In this document: one piece after another, positions 6,883 to 9,961 of the stretch | How the letters are laid out: every line of letters begins with the position of its first letter | Position numbering within the stretch: position 1 is the stretch's first letter | From: Dehalococcoidales bacterium | GTDB lineage: Bacteria; Chloroflexota; Dehalococcoidia; Dehalococcoidales; DAOVUZ01 | Direction of reading: 5' to 3' | NCBI GenBank assembly: GCA_030632305.1 | Contig: DAOVUZ010000015.1 | Coordinates: 1-9,961, forward strand | Length of the DNA: 9,961 nucleotides | The notes under the pieces: generated by a model | What the model was told of the DNA's origin: nothing | The model's database searches: none | Seen by the model: only the letters and a program-made list of their open reading frames with translations | Made by a program: the position numbers and the translations under genes

Positions 6883-7050
6883 CTACTGCTCCCAATTCAC
6901 AAAAGCTAGAATAATAAGGCCCACAATATTTAAAGCCGCAAATGTTAGGGTGGCAATGGTTCCCCAATCCAAAATAAACTCATTGGATAGAAGACCAAGA
7001 GTGCCGATTATGAGCAAAATAAAAGCACTCCATTTAGCGACTTCGTCCAT
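6883..7050 (-). CDS. Small two-helix membrane protein, function unknown
   Basis: A 55-residue protein starting MDEVAKW with two predicted membrane helices (about residues 8-22 and 32-51), joined by a short acidic loop (NEFILDWG) and ending VNWEQ. Both flanks are short, so it is little more than a hairpin in the membrane. Start choice: three in-frame ATGs occur (7065, 7056, 7050); only the last has a GAGG at a usable distance (9 bases), while the GAGG is inside the coding part or too close for the other two. A promoter fits upstream (7083-7111). It is divergent from rsmG and could read through into the thiamine operon leader, since no terminator is seen in the gap of about 140 bases. Recognised as no named family. 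Confidence 0.6.
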   Translation of the reverse strand: MDEVAKWSAFILLIIGTLGLLSNEFILDWGTIATLTFAALNIVGLIILAFVNWEQ

Positions 7051-7082
7051 TGACATATACCTCATTATAATTACTTTAATAG

Positions 7083-7111
7083 AATATACTACTATTAAGA
7101 TATACCATCAA
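7083..7111 (-). promoter_or_regulatory. Promoter for the small membrane protein gene
   Basis: TTGATG (7111-7106), 17 bases, TATATT (7088-7083) on the minus strand. The expected start is near 7076, giving a leader of about 25 bases to the ATG at 7050. It lies back to back with the rsmG promoter. Confidence 0.5.
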
Positions 7112-7134
7112 CCTTCGCCTGTTTACAGCAACAA

Positions 7135-7143
7135 TGATATAAT
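7135..7143 (+). promoter_or_regulatory. Extended -10 promoter giving a leaderless rsmG transcript
   Basis: TGA-TATAAT (7135-7143) is a perfect extended -10. The usual start point 7 bases downstream coincides with the ATG at 7151, and no ribosome binding site lies between. The -35 region (TCGCCT at 17 bases) is poor. Confidence 0.55.
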
Positions 7144-7150
7144 TCTATAT

Positions 7151-7870
7151 ATGGAAAAGCTTAACATCGGGGCTAAAAAATTAGGGTTACACCTTACTCC
7201 AGGTCAGCTCAAGCAGTTCCACCTCTATTACCAGGAGCTGGTGGGCTGGAACAAACGAGTGAACCTTACTGCCATAACCGACTATGAGGATGTGCAGATA
7301 AAGCATTTCCTTGATTCTCTTACCGTGACTATGGCCTGGCAGCAACCAGTAGTTGATACCAAGTTCCGCCTTATTGATGTTGGCACCGGTGCCGGTATAC
7401 CGGGTTTAGCCCTTAAGATTCTTTTTCCCGATATAAGATTGGTGCTGCTTGATTCCACCGCTAAAAAGGCAGCCTTTCTACGCCACCTTAAAAGTGAACT
7501 GGGGCTGGATAATGTTGAAATTGTAGTTGGTCGGGCTGAGGAAATTGCCCACCAGGCTCAATACCGGGAGCAGTTTGACATGGTGCTTTCCCGAGGTGTC
7601 GCCCTGCTACCAACTCTTGTTGAATTAACCCTACCCTTTTGCACTATTGGCGGTAGCTTCACTGCCCAGAAAAAGGGGGCTATTGACCTGGAATTGAGCC
7701 AGGCAAGTAAGGCAATTAGCCTGTTGGGTGGGAGCTTACGAGAGGTAAGAAAGATTGACCTGGAAGAGTTTACTGATGAGAGATGGCTGGTAGTAATCGA
7801 TAAGGTATTATCAACACCCCAGCAATACCCCCGCCGCCCGGGAATGCCGGCAAAGAGGCCAATAGTATAA
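7151..7870 (+). CDS. rsmG: 16S rRNA (guanine-N7)-methyltransferase RsmG (GidB)
   Basis: A 239-residue class I methyltransferase that places m7G at position 527 (E. coli numbering) of 16S rRNA; loss of RsmG is known to give low-level streptomycin resistance in other bacteria. Signature blocks are the N-terminal YYQELVGWNKRVNLTAI, HFLDSLTV, the SAM-binding loop DVGTGAGIPGLALKI (about 75-89), VEIVVGRAEEIAH, the SRGVA segment, and the C-terminal PRRPGMPAKRPI. The length equals that of B. subtilis RsmG. The frame is open upstream to 6950, but that extension is across the divergent promoters and has no homology to the family, so ATG at 7151 is taken. There is no ribosome binding site before it, consistent with leaderless translation. 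It appears to be transcribed alone, followed by strong hairpins. Confidence 0.95.
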   Translation: MEKLNIGAKKLGLHLTPGQLKQFHLYYQELVGWNKRVNLTAITDYEDVQIKHFLDSLTVTMAWQQPVVDTKFRLIDVGTGAGIPGLALKILFPDIRLVLLDSTAKKAAFLRHLKSELGLDNVEIVVGRAEEIAHQAQYREQFDMVLSRGVALLPTLVELTLPFCTIGGSFTAQKKGAIDLELSQASKAISLLGGSLREVRKIDLEEFTDERWLVVIDKVLSTPQQYPRRPGMPAKRPIV

Positions 7871-7899
7871 CACACTACTATCTTATTTTATTTTGTAAC

Positions 7900-7936
7900 C
7901 CTATCCCCTTCCCCCTATCAAGGGGAAGGGGATAGG
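7900..7936. repeat. 15-bp perfect hairpin, 7-base loop
   Basis: CCTATCCCCTTCCCC (7900-7914), loop CTATCAA and its exact complement (7922-7936). It lies 30 bases after the rsmG stop and could stabilise or end that message, but no T-run follows. Confidence 0.8.
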
Positions 7937-7942
7937 TATTTC

Positions 7943-7967
7943 TTTAGAGGGGCTATGCCCCTCTAAA
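7943..7967. repeat. 11-bp perfect hairpin, 3-base loop
   Basis: TTTAGAGGGGC (7943-7953), loop TAT and exact complement (7957-7967). Its core AGAGGGGC-nnn-GCCCCTCT is the same as that of the hairpin at 8004-8026, so the two look like copies with different loops. Confidence 0.75.
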
Positions 7968-8003
7968 ACTCCCTTTGATTACTACTCAAGGATAAGAAAA
8001 GTC

Positions 8004-8028
8004 AAAGAGGGGCGAAGCCCCTCTTTTT
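8004..8028 (+). terminator. Rho-independent terminator-like hairpin
   Basis: AAAGAGGGGC (8004-8013), loop GAA, GCCCCTCTTT (8017-8026), continuing to a run of five T (8024-8028). This is the best candidate for ending the rsmG transcript and insulating pdxST. An A-run on the left arm would allow only weak action on the other strand. Confidence 0.6.
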
Positions 8029-8104
8029 AATATCCTTCCCCTCATGCAAGGAAGATGATCCTATCATGGAGAGGGGGATAAAGGGGGTGAGGTAGACAAA
8101 GAAG

Positions 8105-8133
8105 TTGATAAACAATCTAAACAATAGTAAAAT
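8105..8133 (+). promoter_or_regulatory. Promoter of the pdxST operon
   Basis: TTGATA (8105-8110), a 17-base spacer and TAAAAT (8128-8133). The predicted start is near 8140, giving a leader of about 40 bases that includes AGGAGG at 8169-8174. No riboswitch or obvious operator is seen. Confidence 0.65.
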
Positions 8134-8179
8134 ATATTTATGAAGAGTTATGGGCTTGGAGCAGAGTGAGGAGGAAGAG

Positions 8180-9061
8180 ATGGAAACAGGAACCTGGAAG
8201 GTTAAAGCCGGGCTAGCTCAGATGCTAAAAGGCGGGGTGATTATGGATGTAATCAACGCCGAGCAAGCCAAGATTGCCCAGGAGGCTGGCGCCTGTGCGG
8301 TGATGGCACTGGAGAGAGTGCCTGCCGATATTCGAGCTGATGGTGGTGTGGCTCGTATGGCTGACCCAACCATTATTGAAGCTATTATGAAAGCGGTTTC
8401 CATACCGGTAATGGCTAAGTGCCGTATCGGTCACTTTGTGGAGGCTCAAGCGCTGCAAGCCCTCGGCGTAGATTTTATAGATGAGTCTGAAGTGCTTACC
8501 CCGGCTGACGAAAGCCACCATATCTGGAAGCATGACTTTAAAGTCCCCTTTGTCTGTGGTTGCCGTGACCTGGGCGAAGCCCTGCGCCGTATCGGCGAAG
8601 GGGCAGCTATGATTAGAACCAAAGGCGAAGCTGGCACCGGTAATATTGTCGAAGCAGTGAGACATATGCGGGCGGTAATGGATGGCATCCACAAACTGGC
8701 AAACACATCTCAGGACGAGCTGATGGCACTGGCTAAGGAAATGGGGGCACCCTTTGAACTGGTAGCCGAGATACATAAAGCAGGGATACTACCGGTGGTT
8801 AATTTTGCCGCTGGCGGGGTGGCTACTCCAGCCGATGCTGCCCTGATGATGCAGCTAGGCGCCGAAGGTGTCTTTGTTGGATCAGGTATATTTAAGTCCA
8901 GCAACCCCGAGGTTAGAGCCAGGGCTATTGTTAAGGCAACAACCCATTTTCAAGACCCAGAAATAATCGCTGAGGTCTCCAAAAACCTGGGCGAAGCCAT
9001 GTCAGGGTTAGATATAAAGCAAATCCCAACTGAGGAACTACTGGCACCCCGAGGGTGGTAG
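8180..9061 (+). CDS. pdxS: Pyridoxal 5'-phosphate synthase subunit PdxS
   Basis: A 293-residue TIM-barrel synthase that makes PLP directly from ribose 5-phosphate, glyceraldehyde 3-phosphate and ammonia supplied by PdxT. The two catalytic lysines are visible: K80 in MAKCRIGH and K148 in [10 protein letters not shown], together with D23 (GGVIMDV) and the phosphate-binding [11 protein letters not shown] near the C-terminus. The length is normal for PdxS (about 290-295). The frame is open from 8150, but the ATG at 8180 follows AGGAGG by 5 bases and gives the family's usual N-terminus ([20 protein letters not shown]). The pdxT ATG starts two bases after the stop, so the subunits are made together. 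A ring of 12 PdxS with 12 PdxT is known for the family. Confidence 0.98.
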   Translation: METGTWKVKAGLAQMLKGGVIMDVINAEQAKIAQEAGACAVMALERVPADIRADGGVARMADPTIIEAIMKAVSIPVMAKCRIGHFVEAQALQALGVDFIDESEVLTPADESHHIWKHDFKVPFVCGCRDLGEALRRIGEGAAMIRTKGEAGTGNIVEAVRHMRAVMDGIHKLANTSQDELMALAKEMGAPFELVAEIHKAGILPVVNFAAGGVATPADAALMMQLGAEGVFVGSGIFKSSNPEVRARAIVKATTHFQDPEIIAEVSKNLGEAMSGLDIKQIPTEELLAPRGW

Positions 9062-9062
9062 C

Positions 9063-9656
9063 ATGAAAATAGGTGTCCTTGCCTCGCAAGGAGCCTTTGC
9101 CGAGCATATAGCTATACTGCACCAGCTGAAGGTAGAGGCTTTGCCCATCCGCTTGCCCCGAGAACTTAACGGGCTGGATGGGATAATCATTCCTGGCGGA
9201 GAGAGTAGCTCTATCAGCAAGTTAATGCTAGATTACCACCTGATGAATGAGGTAAGAAATCTAGCTGAGGATGGGCTACCGATACTTGGAACCTGCGCTG
9301 GTATGGTACTTCTAGCCAGCAAGGTCTCAGACTTAGATATAGAACCTCTGGGAGCGATGGACATAACAGTTAGACGCAATGCCTTTGGCAGGCAAATAGA
9401 TAGCTTTGAGGCTGAGTTGTCAATGCCAGTACTAGGCGAGAAGCCCTTCCCCGGTATATTCATTAGAGCCCCATTAATTGAGCAGGCAAATAGTGAAGTA
9501 GAAATACTAGCCAGGTTAAATGGTGGCACTGCCGTCGCCGCCAGACAAGGGAAGCTATTAGCTTCTGCTTTTCACCCCGAGTTGACTGACGACCTGAGAT
9601 TTCACCAGTATTTTATAGATATTGTGACCGGGAACCGCAAAGTTGGCTTAGAGTAA
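9063..9656 (+). CDS. pdxT: Pyridoxal 5'-phosphate synthase glutaminase subunit PdxT
   Basis: A 197-residue class I glutamine amidotransferase that releases ammonia from glutamine and passes it to PdxS. The triad is present: C78 in LGTCAGM, H171 and E173 in AFHPEL. The oxyanion/PdxS-contact motif GGESSS spans 45-50, and the N-terminus IGVLASQGAFAEH is typical. Only one base separates the pdxS TAG from its ATG, and the ribosome binding site (GAGGGTGG) lies inside the end of pdxS, suggesting coupled translation. Confidence 0.98.
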   Translation: MKIGVLASQGAFAEHIAILHQLKVEALPIRLPRELNGLDGIIIPGGESSSISKLMLDYHLMNEVRNLAEDGLPILGTCAGMVLLASKVSDLDIEPLGAMDITVRRNAFGRQIDSFEAELSMPVLGEKPFPGIFIRAPLIEQANSEVEILARLNGGTAVAARQGKLLASAFHPELTDDLRFHQYFIDIVTGNRKVGLE

Positions 9657-9674
9657 GCATACTTGGAGGGACTT

Positions 9675-9961
9675 TTGCAAAAGGTAATCACCGATGACCT
9701 TGACGCTTTGCTTGATATTCTACCGCCACATATTCGCCAGCCGTTATGTCAACAAAAGGATAGTCGTGAAGTTCTAGAAATAGTCCTTGACCTGGGTCGC
9801 CCCACTGAAGCTCGTTTTCCTCAGAGGGAAGTAGTTCTTGACCCCAAAGAAGTCAGCGAGGAGGACATTGAGCATATAGTCTCTCGTATCAGTAGCTTCG
9901 GAGATGACAACCGTGCCGGGATTGAACGCACCTTGCATCGTATCTCGGCTATCCGCAACCG
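9675..9961 (+). CDS. R3H/AAA ATPase, SpoIIIAA/Ycf45-like (N-terminus only; cut by window edge)
   Basis: The last 287 bases encode 95 residues of a longer protein. The start is TTG at 9675, behind GGAGG with 5 bases of spacing; a second in-frame TTG at 9663 overlaps that site and is less likely. The product opens ITDDLDALLDILPPHIRQ, then VLEIVLDLGRPTEARFP, VVLDPKEVSEEDIEHIVSRI and GIERTLHRISAIRN, the N-terminal region of R3H-domain AAA ATPases (Ycf45 in plastids, SpoIIIAA-like in bacteria). Walker motifs and the R3H domain would lie beyond the edge, so the family call rests on this region alone. It follows pdxT by 18 bases on the same strand and is probably co-transcribed. Its function is not well defined; RNA or DNA binding is assumed from the R3H domain of relatives. 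Confidence 0.78.
   Translation, partial: MQKVITDDLDALLDILPPHIRQPLCQQKDSREVLEIVLDLGRPTEARFPQREVVLDPKEVSEEDIEHIVSRISSFGDDNRAGIERTLHRISAIRN

Larger units (their letters stand above)
7900..8092. repeat. Hairpin-rich noncoding repeat block (REP/MITE-like)
   Basis: This stretch between rsmG and pdxS has no gene. It contains three perfect hairpins (7900-7936, 7943-7967, 8004-8026) and an outer pair of imperfect inverted repeats: TATCCCCTTCCCC (7902-7914) against the reverse complement of 8068-8080, 11 of 13 matching. A further inverted pair, CCCTTTGA (7971-7978) and TCAAAG (8002-8007), brackets the centre. The C/G-tract-rich arms are unlike the surrounding sequence. The layout suggests a small non-autonomous repeat element, but no copy elsewhere can be examined here. 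Confidence 0.6.

Noticed and set aside
6950..7150. In-frame upstream extension of rsmG by 67 codons
   Set aside because: It overlaps the divergent small gene and both promoters and has no similarity to RsmG.
7900..8030. CRISPR array
   Set aside because: The repeated elements are palindromes of different loop and arm sequence without regular spacers, and no cas genes are present.
8225..8776. Minus-strand open frame of 183 codons opposite pdxS
   Set aside because: Antisense shadow of a strongly conserved gene; the product has no domain features and no start signals.

Overview
This 9,961-base window is a compact bacterial chromosome segment built mainly around vitamin B1 and B6 biosynthesis. 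Gene content suggests an anaerobic member of Chloroflexota, possibly Dehalococcoidia-like. The clues are an archaeal-type Thi4 with histidine in place of the sulfur-donating cysteine, a short ThiC, a geranylgeranyl-reductase-family flavoprotein, PdxST followed by an R3H/AAA ATPase, and frequent TTG/GTG starts. The lineage is inferred from these impressions only; no rRNA or marker alignment was possible.

Left edge (1-1250): a metallo-beta-lactamase-fold hydrolase of the COG1237 type runs off the left end on the minus strand. It has a good promoter and an apparent CTG start. Next, also on the minus strand, is an 89-codon HNH-nuclease-like reading frame that is intact but begins at ATA, exactly where a ribosome binding site would place ATG. 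Beside it on the plus strand lies the 3' half of a tRNA-Pro(GGG), from the anticodon loop to the discriminator base. This is the usual footprint of a tyrosine-recombinase attachment site, so this accessory-looking edge may be the scar of an old integration.

Minus-strand gene train (6797 down to 1269): promoter, TPP riboswitch with an intrinsic terminator, thiC, thi4, a site-2 protease with two CBS domains, a geranylgeranyl-reductase-family flavoprotein, and a GreA-family factor with an unusual N-terminal extension resembling a recombinase core-binding domain. Gaps are at most 43 bases and one 4-base start/stop overlap occurs, so all five could be one transcript. ThiC makes the pyrimidine (HMP phosphate) and Thi4 makes the thiazole half of thiamine, so the TPP switch controls both branches together.

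Centre (6883-7150): a two-helix small membrane protein on the minus strand, divergent from rsmG on the plus strand. The rsmG start lies 7 bases after a TATAAT box and lacks a ribosome binding site, suggesting a leaderless mRNA.

Right part (7871-9961): a hairpin-rich noncoding repeat block (three perfect hairpins and imperfect terminal inverted repeats), a consensus-like promoter, then pdxS-pdxT (the two-subunit PLP synthase) and the start of an R3H/AAA ATPase (Ycf45/SpoIIIAA-like) that runs off the right end.
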